Shown: positions 31,638-41,152, counted from the stretch's first letter. The stretch is DNA of 64,000 nt from Desulfuromonadales bacterium (GCA_013349325.1 DUZX01000008.1:1-64000), one strand, 5' to 3'. Notes: generated by a model not told the origin, from the sequence alone. Numbers and translations: made by a program.

Positions 31638-31666
31638 ACACTACCATGCTTGCCGGTCTCTGGCAA
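31638..31666 (-). promoter_or_regulatory. possible promoter of the phosphorelay cassette
   Basis: On the minus strand TTGCCA (31666-31661) and TAGTGT (31643-31638) are 17 bases apart, about 60 bases before the chosen start of the REC-HD-GYP-like gene. The -10 element is weak, so this is tentative. Confidence 0.4.
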
Positions 31667-31845
31667 GAACCCGTTAACTAATCATAATTTTTTATCCGGA
31701 GACACCGGATCTCTCTCTTCTTCACCATACCTGCCGGTGTTCACTACCTGGTTAGCAGTTTTTTATGGCGCAGCTCACGGTTTTTTGATAGAACAGCCGG
31801 GTCACTGGTGAACAATATTTCATGGGCAAAAAAGGAGAGTTTGTT

Positions 31846-32211
31846 ATGCCAACCGTTCTGATCGTTGATGATTCATCCACCATGCGTAAGATTATTTCCC
31901 GCTCGCTCCGCCAGGCAGGCCTGGTTGTAGATGAAGTTATTGAGGCGGCCGACGGCATTGAGGGGCTGAATGCCATGGCTTCAGGCAAGAAAATCGACCT
32001 GATTCTCTCCGACATCAATATGCCCAACATGGACGGACTCGAATTCGTCAAGGCGCTGCATGCGAAAGGGAACAAGGTGCCGATCGTCATGGTCACCACC
32101 GAGGGTGGCGAAGCGGTCATCGAAGAGGCCTTGAACAGCGGTGCCAGCAACAGCATTAAAAAACCGTTTACCCCCGAGCAGCTCATGGAAAAACTGGGAC
32201 GCTACCTATGA
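31846..32211 (+). CDS. cheY: CheY-type single-domain response regulator
   Basis: This 121-residue receiver domain has the acidic pair D8-D9, phospho-acceptor D56 (LSDINMPNMDG), T86-region VTTEGG and K106-region KKPFTPEQ. There is no output domain. The ATG at 31846 follows AAAGGAGAG by a good distance; an upstream in-frame ATG at 31822 lacks one. The stop overlaps the next gene, a CheX-type phosphatase, so the pair may be signal and switch-off enzyme. Confidence 0.9.
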   Translation: MPTVLIVDDSSTMRKIISRSLRQAGLVVDEVIEAADGIEGLNAMASGKKIDLILSDINMPNMDGLEFVKALHAKGNKVPIVMVTTEGGEAVIEEALNSGASNSIKKPFTPEQLMEKLGRYL

Positions 32212-32717
32212 GTAGTGCCGGCGATACACATGCTGCCGTCAAGCTCACGGAAGAGCAGTTGAGCAGTTTCGTTATTAATTCAACCCGCGATGTGTTCTCA
32301 ACCATGATCATGATGGAACTCCGCGACGAAAGTCCGCTCACGGAAACAGTTGATCATTTTCACGACAGTATCTCCGGTATGGTCGGCTTTGCCGGTATCT
32401 ATTCCGGCGCTCTCTCGATTCACTGCCCGTTTTCGCTGGCCCGCAAGATTACCTCCAACATGTTGGGTATGGAGTGCGAAGAGATCGATGATGACGTCAA
32501 TGATGCCCTGGGTGAGATTGCCAATATGCTCGGGGGGGGCATCAAACACATGCTCTCCACGAGCGGACTGGATGTCAAGCTTTCCACACCGACCGTCATT
32601 TCAGGAGAAAATTACAAGGTCAAATCCCTTTCAGACAGCAATACGGTTGTTATCCCCTTTTACCGTGACGACGAGCGGCTTCTGGTCGGCCTTACCCTGA
32701 CGAGGGAAGATACCTGA
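32208..32717 (+). CDS. cheX: CheX-type CheY-P phosphatase (first copy)
   Basis: CheX proteins remove phosphate from CheY. This 169-residue protein has the single active-site helix of CheX, DALGEIANMLGGGIK, with E103 and N106 in the ExxN arrangement. It overlaps the cheY upstream by four bases. A diverged second copy lies at 34230-34733; they share the VFSTM, GEIANM and DVKLSTP stretches. CheX usually works as a dimer in the cytoplasm. Confidence 0.85.
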   Translation: MSSAGDTHAAVKLTEEQLSSFVINSTRDVFSTMIMMELRDESPLTETVDHFHDSISGMVGFAGIYSGALSIHCPFSLARKITSNMLGMECEEIDDDVNDALGEIANMLGGGIKHMLSTSGLDVKLSTPTVISGENYKVKSLSDSNTVVIPFYRDDERLLVGLTLTREDT

Positions 32718-32775
32718 GATCAGGTCCCCTTCCGTATCCAGCTTCCGGATGCGCCGCCCACACAGAGTGGGAGCT

Positions 32776-34095
32776 ATGACCCCCTTTAGAAACAGGCTCA
32801 AGACCCCTGAAGAAATTGAACTGGATCACAAGTACCGGCAGCTGTCGCGACTTAAGTCCGAACTTCAACAGCGTGAGCTGGATTATCGCCGACTGAAAGG
32901 CGAAATCCGGCTTTTTGAGCAGATCTATGAAGACATCCTCGGCGTCAGAATTTCCGAACTGGAAGAGCTGGAATGGCAGCTGAAAGGACTGATCTCTTCT
33001 GATCAGAGAGCGTCCACCGAACCGGCCACGCAATCATCGGTCTACACGCATTTTGATCATACGACCGATCTCCTCGACGATGAACCGCTGCCCGGTTCGG
33101 CAGACCTGAGTCTCAAATCCCTCTACCGTGGCGTTGCCAAGGCCGTCCACCCCGATCTGGCGGTCGATGCTGAAGATCAGCAGCGCCGGCAGGAATTGAT
33201 GGCACTTGCCAATCAAGCCTACCAGTCCGGAAACCGTCAGATACTGATTGATCTTTTAAGCGAATGGGAACAGGCGCCGCTCTCGTTCAGCTCGGAAACC
33301 GATATCGCACTTGAGCTGGTTCGGGTTATCCGCCAGATCGCAGCCGTCAACCAGAACATTCATGCGCTGGTTCGCCAGACGGAAGAGTTGCAGCATTCCG
33401 ACATTTACCATTTCAAACTGCGCGTTGATGATGCGCTGGCCGATGGAGCCGACCTTCTGGCAGAAATGGCCGCTACGGTTGAGCATGACATCGAGAAGGT
33501 GCGCCGACGACTGGCGCTGCTGAGGAACGAAACACCGGATTCACCTTCAGCCACGCCCCACCACGCCGAAACGCGCATAGTCCGCTTCCCGGTCGACAAA
33601 AACTGTGGCACGCTCCACCTTCGTAAGGTGACATCCGTTGATTTTCGTGACTGGCACAGCATCGGAATTGCCCGGGGGGCCCGGGAGATATTTCTTGATA
33701 CAGCGCTGCGGCTTGACGTCAGAGGCGCCACCGGCAACGACATGACGTTTCTTGCGGAACTTCAGCAGAATGATCTGCAGGCCCTGTTTCTGTACGCCTG
33801 TGACGACGCTGCGCTCTCTCATATAACCCACCTGAGCGGACTGCAGGAGCTGTGTCTCTCGGACACAAGCATCACCGATCAGGGACTGGCAGTTCTCCAG
33901 CACCTGCACGCTCTGCAACGGATTTCTATCTACAACACGCCGGTCGGGGATCGCGGCCTTGCCAACCTGGTCGCGATCAAAAGCCTGCAATGGCTGACCT
34001 GCAGCGGCACCGCAATCTCGGATGATGGCTTCAACCAGTTCCGCCGGATTAAACCGTTCTGCAAAACCGTCAACTTCGCATGGCAGTATCGCTGA
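32776..34095 (+). CDS. coiled-coil / J-domain / leucine-rich-repeat protein
   Basis: This unusual 439-residue soluble protein has a charged coiled coil (about 11-75). A J-domain-like segment (about 110-160) keeps the HPD triad at 125-127 in LYRGVAKAVHPDLA. A second helical region (180-265) follows, and then leucine-rich-repeat-like units (about 330-430: LQELCLSDTSITDQGLAVL, LQRISIYNTPVGDRGLANL). J-domains activate DnaK-type chaperones; repeats bind proteins. Function is unknown. It sits between two cheX genes. The ATG at 32776 is favoured but its GGGAG is close; an upstream ATG at 32749 remains possible. Confidence 0.7.
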   Translation: MTPFRNRLKTPEEIELDHKYRQLSRLKSELQQRELDYRRLKGEIRLFEQIYEDILGVRISELEELEWQLKGLISSDQRASTEPATQSSVYTHFDHTTDLLDDEPLPGSADLSLKSLYRGVAKAVHPDLAVDAEDQQRRQELMALANQAYQSGNRQILIDLLSEWEQAPLSFSSETDIALELVRVIRQIAAVNQNIHALVRQTEELQHSDIYHFKLRVDDALADGADLLAEMAATVEHDIEKVRRRLALLRNETPDSPSATPHHAETRIVRFPVDKNCGTLHLRKVTSVDFRDWHSIGIARGAREIFLDTALRLDVRGATGNDMTFLAELQQNDLQALFLYACDDAALSHITHLSGLQELCLSDTSITDQGLAVLQHLHALQRISIYNTPVGDRGLANLVAIKSLQWLTCSGTAISDDGFNQFRRIKPFCKTVNFAWQYR

Positions 34096-34130
34096 GACAA
34101 AACAGCAGATTAACAATTACTTTTATTGCA

Positions 34131-34159
34131 TTGACACAGTTTTTTTTCAGCGGTATACA
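34131..34159 (+). promoter_or_regulatory. sigma-70-type promoter before the second cheX
   Basis: TTGACA (34131-34136) and TATACA (34154-34159) are exactly 17 bases apart, about 70 bases before the second cheX. It would drive that gene, the small membrane protein and the haem-motif receptor as one unit. Confidence 0.8.
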
Positions 34160-34229
34160 AAACCCGTGGTAGACTCACTAACGTCCCGTTTTCGCCGCTC
34201 AGACATCCAGAGTCGTAAGGAGCACAACG

Positions 34230-34733
34230 ATGCCGATTAGTCCCGAAACATTACACAATCTCAACATCACTGAACTTCAACTGACTGAAGCGCTTATCAA
34301 AGACGTGCAGGACGTTTTTTCTACCATGCTGGGGGTAGATGACATTACTCCCATTCCGGTTCAAACTGAATTACCGCATCCTGGCTGCGACTGCCTGACC
34401 GCCATGGTCGGCCTGGTCGGAAGGTACAACGGCCTGGTCTGCATCAAGCTCCCCTTGCCGCTGGCACTCGCATTCACCTCACTGATGCTTGATATGGAGG
34501 TCACCGAAATCAACGACGACGTTCATGATGCCATGGGCGAAATTGCCAACATGATTGGCGGTTCTTTCAAGCAGCACCTTTCCCGTGCCGGAGATGATGT
34601 CAAACTCTCGACCCCCTCGGTGGTGTGCGGTTCGGACTACACCGTTTCGGCAGGCAGCAAAATGGACGACTTCACGCTGTACCTGAAAGCGGGCCAGGAG
34701 ATGTTTGCAATTTCGGTCACCATCGAAAATTGA
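34230..34733 (+). CDS. cheX: CheX-type CheY-P phosphatase (second copy)
   Basis: A 167-residue paralogue of the protein at 32208-32717, with the active-site helix DAMGEIANMIGGSFK and its E104 and N107. AAGGAG precedes the ATG. It is first in a unit with a small membrane protein and a chemoreceptor, so it may be dedicated to the pathway of that receptor. Sequence divergence from the first copy is strong outside the active site. Confidence 0.85.
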   Translation: MPISPETLHNLNITELQLTEALIKDVQDVFSTMLGVDDITPIPVQTELPHPGCDCLTAMVGLVGRYNGLVCIKLPLPLALAFTSLMLDMEVTEINDDVHDAMGEIANMIGGSFKQHLSRAGDDVKLSTPSVVCGSDYTVSAGSKMDDFTLYLKAGQEMFAISVTIEN

Positions 34734-34754
34734 TCCGTACAAAAAGGAAGAGTT

Positions 34755-35054
34755 ATGAATGTTTTTGTTGATCTCTACCTCACGCTCAACGTTCGTACCC
34801 GCATCTTTCTGCTCTGTTTCTGCTACAGCGGCTGCATTATTTTTGCCGTCATAGCCGGACGGACATTTTCAGCGCAGCTGTCAGTTGTCACTACTTCTCT
34901 CTTTGTCCTCCTCGGTATTTTCTTCAGCTGCCTGCTGTTCTGGTCAATAAACCGGGCGCTGAAACGTATCGACCTCTATCTGACAAAGATGGCTGATGGT
35001 AACCTGGAACAGGCCATCGCTCCCACCCGTATGTTTTCCGACACACAAAAGTGA
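34755..35054 (+). CDS. small membrane protein with two membrane segments and HAMP-like tail
   Basis: This 99-residue protein has hydrophobic segments at about 17-36 and 44-64. A short HAMP-like stretch ([22 protein letters not shown]) follows, and the protein ends a few residues later. It looks like the membrane and HAMP part of a chemoreceptor without sensor or signalling domain. AAGGAAGAG precedes the ATG, so it appears to be translated. It ends 13 bases before the start of the haem-motif receptor. It may be a receptor remnant or a real partner; no known family was recognised. Confidence 0.6.
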   Translation: MNVFVDLYLTLNVRTRIFLLCFCYSGCIIFAVIAGRTFSAQLSVVTTSLFVLLGIFFSCLLFWSINRALKRIDLYLTKMADGNLEQAIAPTRMFSDTQK

Positions 35055-35067
35055 ATTCTGGTGCCCC

Positions 35068-37155
35068 ATGATACAAGCAAGTTTAAATCGTAAAATCATC
35101 TTCATCATCGCTGTAACGCTCTTCGTCGGCTTTGCCGGTCTCGGACTCCTCTCCATCTACCTCGAATATACCGCCACCGTCGACCTGCAGAGACAGAACG
35201 CCCGTCAACTGGTTACAGCTGTTACCCACGATATTCTCAACCAGATGTCCAAAGGCGAGGACATGAAGAATTTCGGTGAGTATATCGCCGGCATCAAGAA
35301 CAAGGGAGGTATCGCCGGAGTCAGGCTTTTTAACGCCGATGGCAAGGAGTGGGGGACCGGTGCGATCAGCGAAGAATTTCGTGCCGCCATTGCCGCCGGA
35401 GCGACACAGGAATTTTCGCTCACCAAGGATGGATCACGCGTTCTTGACCTGGCTGTTCCATTTGCCAACGAAGAACGCTGTAAAGGATGTCACAAATCAG
35501 ATGCGAAGTTTCTGGGCGGCGTTATTCTGACTACCTCTCTTGAGGCCGGTTTCAGTGCGGCTTTACGCCTGACTCTTGTCATGAGTGCCGTCGGTTTTCT
35601 GTTCTTCTTCGGGATACTTGCGACACTTTACGTCTTTTTCAATCGGACTGTAATCAAGCAGATTTCAGAGCTGTACCAGCAGGTCAGTGATCTGGCCGGC
35701 AGCGAAGGCGACCTGACCAGGGTAGTGCAGATCCGCACATCCTGTGAAATTGGTCGATTGGGGCAGGCGATCAACAAGCTGACCGAAAAAATCCGCATCT
35801 CGTTCGTCGATCTGTATTCGCAGACCTGCCTGATCGGAACAAACGTGTGTGAGCTGGCAGTTGGCACCGAGCAAACGCTAAAGATGACCCAGAGCCAGAA
35901 GGATCAGGCCTTCACCGTTGCTTCATCGTCTGAAGAGATGTCCCAGACGCTTAGTGATGTTACCGAAAACACGCACCGTGCGGCATCCCTGTCTAATGCG
36001 GTCGACAATGCTGCCAGCGTCGGTATGGCTGTTGTGGAAGAGACCTGGAACTGTATGCAGCAGATCAGCGGCAGCGTCAGCAAGACCCTCCTCATCGTCA
36101 ACGAACTGGAAGCCGCATCCACACGAATCGGGGAAATGGTTGTCCTGATTGAAGACATTGCTGACCAGACCAACCTTCTGGCTCTGAACGCCTCGATCGA
36201 GGCTGCCAGGGCTGGTGATGCCGGCAAAGGTTTTGCGGTTGTGGCCAGCGAGGTCAAAAATCTGGCCGAAAAAACCACCTGTTCCACTCGCGAAATCGAG
36301 AAGGTGGTAGCCAGCATCCAGAAGACCAGCCGCAATGCCGCAGCTATGATTACCATTGAAAGTACACTGGTCAGGACCGGTCTTGGCAAGGCGGAGGAGG
36401 CCCGCAGCAGTCTGGAAAACATCAAAAAGCATGCTTCTGAATCCAATCAAATGATCGAACAGATCGCGACCGCTTCCGAAGAACAGAACGCTACAATAAA
36501 CCATATAACCGAGATGATTCAGCTGGTATCGCAGAGCGCCGAAGAGACCAACTCAATGATGCAGAAAACAAATTCAGCATTTGTCACGTTTGCCGACGCT
36601 ATCGAGCATATTTACGGGACTGTCGGCAAGTTTTCCGTCGGTAACTATCATGACATGGTGAAAACGTATATCAAGGAGATGGAGAGCCAGGTTCTCGCTG
36701 CGATAGAAAAGGCTCTTCTCGACCGCAGCTTGACCATGGAGGCACTCTTTGACCGGAATTATCAGCCGATTGCCGGTACGTCACCACAGAAATTCACTAC
36801 CAAATTCGATATTTTTTTTGACCGGGTCATCCTGCCGATCCAGGAGCAGATCATCAACCGTGACAGCAAGGTTCACTACGCCATCTGTATCGACAACAAC
36901 GGCTACTGTCCCTGCCATAACCTGCGCTATACCAAGGCGCTGACCGGGAATCCGGAAGTCGACAAAAACAATAACCGCACGAAACGTATTTTTGACGACA
37001 AGACCGGCATCCGTTGCGCCCGCAACACCAACGGCTTCCTGCTGCAGACCTACCGACGCGATACGGGTGAAATTCTGAACGACATGTCAAAAGCGCTGAT
37101 GATTAATGGCAGGCATTGGGGTGGAATCCGCGTCGGCTATCCGGCACCGAAGTAG
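35068..37155 (+). CDS. methyl-accepting chemotaxis protein with periplasmic CxxCH haem motif and C-terminal extra domain
   Basis: The 695-residue receptor has membrane segments at about 9-31 and 167-190. Its periplasmic domain includes C138-K-G-C-H142, a c-type haem attachment motif as in known Geobacter haem-PAS chemoreceptors. HAMP (about 190-245) follows, and the signalling hairpin has [20 protein letters not shown]. Beyond about residue 520 lies an extra cytoplasmic domain ([12 protein letters not shown], then a Cys/His-rich CPCHNLRY segment) found at the end of many proteobacterial receptors. Redox or ligand sensing through haem is inferred. The ATG at 35068 is used because the longer frame lies in the preceding gene. 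Confidence 0.88.
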   Translation: MIQASLNRKIIFIIAVTLFVGFAGLGLLSIYLEYTATVDLQRQNARQLVTAVTHDILNQMSKGEDMKNFGEYIAGIKNKGGIAGVRLFNADGKEWGTGAISEEFRAAIAAGATQEFSLTKDGSRVLDLAVPFANEERCKGCHKSDAKFLGGVILTTSLEAGFSAALRLTLVMSAVGFLFFFGILATLYVFFNRTVIKQISELYQQVSDLAGSEGDLTRVVQIRTSCEIGRLGQAINKLTEKIRISFVDLYSQTCLIGTNVCELAVGTEQTLKMTQSQKDQAFTVASSSEEMSQTLSDVTENTHRAASLSNAVDNAASVGMAVVEETWNCMQQISGSVSKTLLIVNELEAASTRIGEMVVLIEDIADQTNLLALNASIEAARAGDAGKGFAVVASEVKNLAEKTTCSTREIEKVVASIQKTSRNAAAMITIESTLVRTGLGKAEEARSSLENIKKHASESNQMIEQIATASEEQNATINHITEMIQLVSQSAEETNSMMQKTNSAFVTFADAIEHIYGTVGKFSVGNYHDMVKTYIKEMESQVLAAIEKALLDRSLTMEALFDRNYQPIAGTSPQKFTTKFDIFFDRVILPIQEQIINRDSKVHYAICIDNNGYCPCHNLRYTKALTGNPEVDKNNNRTKRIFDDKTGIRCARNTNGFLLQTYRRDTGEILNDMSKALMINGRHWGGIRVGYPAPK

Positions 37156-37161
37156 ATGAAG

Positions 37162-38115
37162 CTATTTATCCGAGGTCATTTCGTCGACGACCCGCACGAG
37201 ATTGGGAAGGTCAGGTTTGGAGAGGATGTGGTCGGCTCCCAGGCTCAGCCATCTGCGCTTGTTGTCTTCTGAAGCCAGAGAGGAGAAGATCGCCAGCGGC
37301 AGATCTTTGAGAGTATTTTCCGTGCGAACCAGATGTGTCAGCCGCAGGCCATCAATCTGCGGCATCTCGATATCGGTGATAATCATGCTGATGTGCGATT
37401 TGAAGTCCGTTCCATCCTCGAGACAGAGCCGGATCCTCTCCTGAATGATATCCCAGGCCACGGCGCCATTTTCGGCCTCAATAACCGTATAGCCGGCACT
37501 GCGCAGTACGGTACAGAGCGCTGAACGAATGAACAGCGAATCGTCGGCCACCAGAACGCATCGGCTACGGCGCGCATTGCATTCAATCGCTCCTGCCAGT
37601 GTTGTGATATCTTCAATCGGCTTGAGGGCACTTTCGTTACAGAGCTCACCGATTATCTTTTCAAAATCAAGCACCAGAATAATGCGGTCATCCATCTTGA
37701 CCAGACCGGTCACCTGTTCGCTATGCACCGATCGGGACGGCGGCTCGACATTTTTCCAGGATATGCGGTAGATGCGCGACACCGATTGCACCAGGACTCC
37801 GACCGTCAGATTGTTGAATTCCAGTATCACGATCCGGTCGGCCACCATTTCGCCGGTATTTTTGCCCAGCACCTGGGCCAGGTTGATGATGGTGATAACC
37901 TTTTCGCGCAGCTTGATCATCCCCTCGACACCCGGCCGGGAGTTAACCATCCGTGAAATCTGCGGCATACGGATAATTTCGCGCACCTTGGCGACATTAA
38001 CGCCGTAGTAGCAAGGTATCATTTCACCATGATTATCCACTTCGTCTATCCTGAACTCGACGATTTCAAGTTCATTGGTAGTGCTTTCCAGAAGGATATT
38101 GGTATTATTGTTCAT
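37162..38115 (-). CDS. cheV: CheV-type coupling protein (CheW domain plus receiver)
   Basis: The 317-residue protein has an N-terminal CheW domain (about 20-165: VAKVREIIRMPQISRMV, then LREKVITIINLAQVLG) and a receiver domain with the phospho-acceptor in MIITDIEMPQIDG. CheV links receptors to CheA and adapts by phosphorylation. The ATG at 38115 has GAAGGG upstream; the longer open frame overlaps the receptor remnant and is rejected. It is convergent with the receptor gene at 35068-37155, six bases apart. Confidence 0.88.
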   Translation of the reverse strand: MNNNTNILLESTTNELEIVEFRIDEVDNHGEMIPCYYGVNVAKVREIIRMPQISRMVNSRPGVEGMIKLREKVITIINLAQVLGKNTGEMVADRIVILEFNNLTVGVLVQSVSRIYRISWKNVEPPSRSVHSEQVTGLVKMDDRIILVLDFEKIIGELCNESALKPIEDITTLAGAIECNARRSRCVLVADDSLFIRSALCTVLRSAGYTVIEAENGAVAWDIIQERIRLCLEDGTDFKSHISMIITDIEMPQIDGLRLTHLVRTENTLKDLPLAIFSSLASEDNKRRWLSLGADHILSKPDLPNLVRVVDEMTSDK

Positions 38116-38143
38116 GGTGTTGTGCCCTTCCCGTTCGCGGCAA

Positions 38144-38294
38144 TCATGCCAGCCTGAATTTCCGTACCAGATCCTGCAGTTCGTGGGCATTGTCAGCCAG
38201 CTGTGACGATGCGATTGCGGTCTCGTTGGCGCCGCGTGCAGTCATGTTTGAAATCATACGGTTGACCCCCGGAAGATAAGACGCGGAGACTGAA
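38144..38294 (-). pseudogene. orphan C-terminal remnant of a chemoreceptor gene
   Basis: The gap between cheB and cheV holds a frame ending in TGA (38146-38144). Its last residues, NETAIASSQLADNAHEL then QDLVRKFRLA, look like the end of a methyl-accepting chemotaxis protein signalling domain. About 50 residues are recognisable (from near 38294 down). No start codon with a ribosome site, sensor or membrane segment is present. The frame differs from that of cheB, whose stop lies at the junction, so a deletion probably removed the rest of the gene. Confidence 0.65.
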
Positions 38295-39398
38295 TCACCC
38301 GGCGAATTTTGCTATTTCAAAACCAATCTGCCCAAGCGGCAGGACTTCATCAGCTAGGCCCCCTTCGACACAGGCTTTCGGCATACCGTAAATAGTCGAA
38401 CTGGCCTCATCCTGTACGATGGTAACGCCGCCAGACTGTTTCAACAGCTGCATCCCTTTAAAACCATCATTTCCCATTCCGGTCAGAATCACCCCTAACA
38501 TCGAACCGGCGGTGGCTTCGGCCATACTGGACATCAGCAGATCGACTGAAGGAATGTAGACATACTGCGGATAGATACTGGTCGGACAGACCTTGACGAC
38601 GACATTCCCGCCGCGCTTGACCAGAGTGGTGTGCATCCCCCCCGGAGCGATCAGGGCCAGGCCGGGCTTGAGGATATCGCCGTCAACCGCTTCACGGATG
38701 TTCAGCGAGCATTTGGCATTGAGACGCTCTGCATACGGTCCGGTAAATGCCTTGGGCATATGGATGCCGACCATGATGCCATAGGGAAACGTCGCCGGAA
38801 TCCGGGACAGGACCTCCTGCAATGCCACCGGGCCACCGGTAGAAGCACCGATGCCGACATAACTGATTTTTTTACCGGATAACTTTGACGAGAGACGGGC
38901 CGGAGCCGAAGATGAGTGCAGTCGTGGCGCTGCAGCCGGAGATGCAATGACAGAAGCACTTGGTGAAACCGGACGGTTGAAGCGTGTTCGTACCGCATCT
39001 TTGACCTTGCGAAGCAGCTCCTCGCGAAAGATGCCCTGCGCTTCGGGTGAGTCGGTAACATTTTTGGGAATATAGTCGACTGCGCCGGCTTCAAGCGCTT
39101 CAAAGGTAGACTTTGCACCATCGTTCGTCAGTGTCGAGACCATCAGCACCTTGGTGGGTGCTTTCGCCATGATCTGCTTGAGAGCCGCAATGCCGTCCAT
39201 ACGCGGCATTTCGACATCCATCGTAATCACATCCGGCTTGAGCAGAATCGCCTTTTCCACACCGTCAATGCCGTCGACCGCCGTACCGACGATATCAATA
39301 GTGGCTTCCTTGGAGAGTACGCTACGAATCGCCATACGCATGAAGGACGAATCATCGACAATCAAGACTCTCGTTTTTGATGATGGCGGGGTAAGCAT
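38295..39398 (-). CDS. cheB: chemotaxis protein-glutamate methylesterase CheB (first set)
   Basis: CheB removes methyl groups from receptors and deamidates glutamines. The 367-residue protein has a receiver (D61 in TMDVEMPRMDG), a linker rich in Ala/Ser/Pro and a methylesterase domain with the active serine in GIGASTGGPVAL, the histidine in GIHMPKAF and the aspartate in LTGMGNDGF. Its ATG overlaps the TGA of the HDOD gene by one base of the stop codon, so these genes are coupled. Confidence 0.93.
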   Translation of the reverse strand: MLTPPSSKTRVLIVDDSSFMRMAIRSVLSKEATIDIVGTAVDGIDGVEKAILLKPDVITMDVEMPRMDGIAALKQIMAKAPTKVLMVSTLTNDGAKSTFEALEAGAVDYIPKNVTDSPEAQGIFREELLRKVKDAVRTRFNRPVSPSASVIASPAAAPRLHSSSAPARLSSKLSGKKISYVGIGASTGGPVALQEVLSRIPATFPYGIMVGIHMPKAFTGPYAERLNAKCSLNIREAVDGDILKPGLALIAPGGMHTTLVKRGGNVVVKVCPTSIYPQYVYIPSVDLLMSSMAEATAGSMLGVILTGMGNDGFKGMQLLKQSGGVTIVQDEASSTIYGMPKACVEGGLADEVLPLGQIGFEIAKFAG

Positions 39399-40306
39399 CA
39401 GGCCTCCGGGGGGCGCTTGGCGCCAAAAAGGGATGTGACCAGTGCCGTTATGTCGTTGATGGCATCATCAAGCTCGTAGCAGAAACGCTCAATATCCATC
39501 TCTTCAAGATGGGGCGCCAGTTTTTTGAGTATCTGCCAGGCCTCTTCCTCCTGCAGGTTGAAGCTGATCCACTCCTGGCCGCCGTAATCAAGCCCGCGCA
39601 CGCAGCAGAAAAGATCGGCAAGGTTGACTATGGCACACAGAACCGGTTCAAGGGGTGCTCCAGCAGGCGCGTGGTGCCGTGCGATCACTTCGCAATAGGC
39701 TGCGGGGAAATTCCATTTGCGGGCCATGCAGAAACCGATCTCACAATGACTGGTGCCCAGCTGCATGATTTCGGCATCCACCAATCTGGTCGGCCGGTTT
39801 TTAATGCTGGCAAGCAGAGTACCGAACGGTTCCAGCATGTAGGTACTCAGCAACACTTCTCCAATATCATGTATGATTCCAGATATATAGGCTTTTTCAA
39901 GATCCTTGTAGCCAACATTCCTGGCAATGATTTTAGAAACCATCCCCACGCCAAAGGAGTGTTCCCAGAACGCGTTAAGCCTCAGTGCCCCCGTATCGTC
40001 GCCAAAAGCTTCAATCAGGGAGGTCGTCAGAGCAACTTCCCGAATATGGCTCAGCCCCATATAAACAAGCGCCATCTTGAGTGAGGTAATTTCGTGTTCC
40101 GGCTTGAAGACCGGCGAGTTAATCAGCTTCAGAACACGGGCCGTCATGACCGGATCACTGAGCATCAGGTCGGCCACCGCTTCGATCTCGACATCCGGCT
40201 GGTCAAGCAGCTGCAGCACCTGTGTCGCCACAGCAGGAATCGTCGGCAGATCGTCGATCTGTGCCACCATCAGCCGCGCTTTTTCCATCAAAGCATTTCT
40301 ATCCAT
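39398..40306 (-). CDS. HDOD-domain signalling protein
   Basis: This 302-residue protein is one HDOD domain (PTIPAVATQVLQLLD, then the ISGIIHDIGEVLLSTY segment with the HD pair). HDOD proteins are output or scaffolding modules in signalling, often next to che genes in delta-proteobacteria; enzymatic activity is unproven. It lies between cheR and cheB. No membrane segment is seen. Confidence 0.85.
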   Translation of the reverse strand: MDRNALMEKARLMVAQIDDLPTIPAVATQVLQLLDQPDVEIEAVADLMLSDPVMTARVLKLINSPVFKPEHEITSLKMALVYMGLSHIREVALTTSLIEAFGDDTGALRLNAFWEHSFGVGMVSKIIARNVGYKDLEKAYISGIIHDIGEVLLSTYMLEPFGTLLASIKNRPTRLVDAEIMQLGTSHCEIGFCMARKWNFPAAYCEVIARHHAPAGAPLEPVLCAIVNLADLFCCVRGLDYGGQEWISFNLQEEEAWQILKKLAPHLEEMDIERFCYELDDAINDITALVTSLFGAKRPPEA

Positions 40307-40324
40307 GAGATCTGACCTTTTGCA

Positions 40325-41152
40325 CTATTTCTTGTAGGTAAAACCACCGGGAAAGTGGACGGTCTTGAATTTGTCGTTGACCCCGTGCAGCGATTCGGAT
40401 TGTCCGACGAAAAAATAACCGTACGGCTGCAGGTTATTATAAAAGTGCTGGACTACTTTTGACTTTGAAGCGGTATCGAAATAGATCAGAACATTGGCGC
40501 AGAAGATGACATCAAACGTCTTCATGAATATCATTTTACTATCATCGTACAAGTTGAGTTTGCTGAAGGTGACAAATTTTTTGACATCCGGCGAAAGAAT
40601 GAAGCTGCCATTCTCTTCGCGAATATATTTTCTTTTGTACATTTCGGGGATATTGCGAACAGAGTAGGCGTTATAAATCCCCTGTTTGGCCTGGGCAATA
40701 ACGGTCTCATTGATGTCGGTACCGACGATTTCGATGATCCAGTCTTTCAGCAGGGTCGTCCGCTTTTCCAGCAGAATCATGGCCAGGGTGTAGGCCTCTT
40801 CACCAGAAGACGAGGCCGCGCTCCAGATGCGCAACTTGCGGAAACCCATTTTATTTTTTACTTCGACGATTTCCGGCAACAGCTTCGTTTCAAGAGCGTT
40901 AAGTTGAGGGACATTGCGAAAAAAATAGGTCTCATTGGTGGTGATTTCGTCCATCAGATACTTTAATTCTTCAGCTCCGCGCATTGACTTGAGCAGTTGA
41001 TAATAGTCGCTACAGGTTTTTGCCCCGGTAGCTTCCATCCGTCTGACGAGTCGACTCTCGAGAAAAAATTTCTTTGACGAATGGAAGTACATTCCACAGA
41101 TCGTGTAGATAAAGTCCCTGAGACGTTCAAAATCTGTATCAGAAATAGCCAT
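40325..41152 (-). CDS. cheR: chemotaxis methyltransferase CheR (first set)
   Basis: CheR methylates receptor glutamates with S-adenosylmethionine. The 275-residue protein has the N-terminal helical domain, EITTNETYFFRN, the SAM loop IWSAASSSGEEAYTLAM and a catalytic-domain end VGQSESLHGV. There is no TPR or pentapeptide-binding extension beyond the usual beta subdomain. It is downstream of the broken cheA by about 41 bases. Confidence 0.93.
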   Translation of the reverse strand: MAISDTDFERLRDFIYTICGMYFHSSKKFFLESRLVRRMEATGAKTCSDYYQLLKSMRGAEELKYLMDEITTNETYFFRNVPQLNALETKLLPEIVEVKNKMGFRKLRIWSAASSSGEEAYTLAMILLEKRTTLLKDWIIEIVGTDINETVIAQAKQGIYNAYSVRNIPEMYKRKYIREENGSFILSPDVKKFVTFSKLNLYDDSKMIFMKTFDVIFCANVLIYFDTASKSKVVQHFYNNLQPYGYFFVGQSESLHGVNDKFKTVHFPGGFTYKK

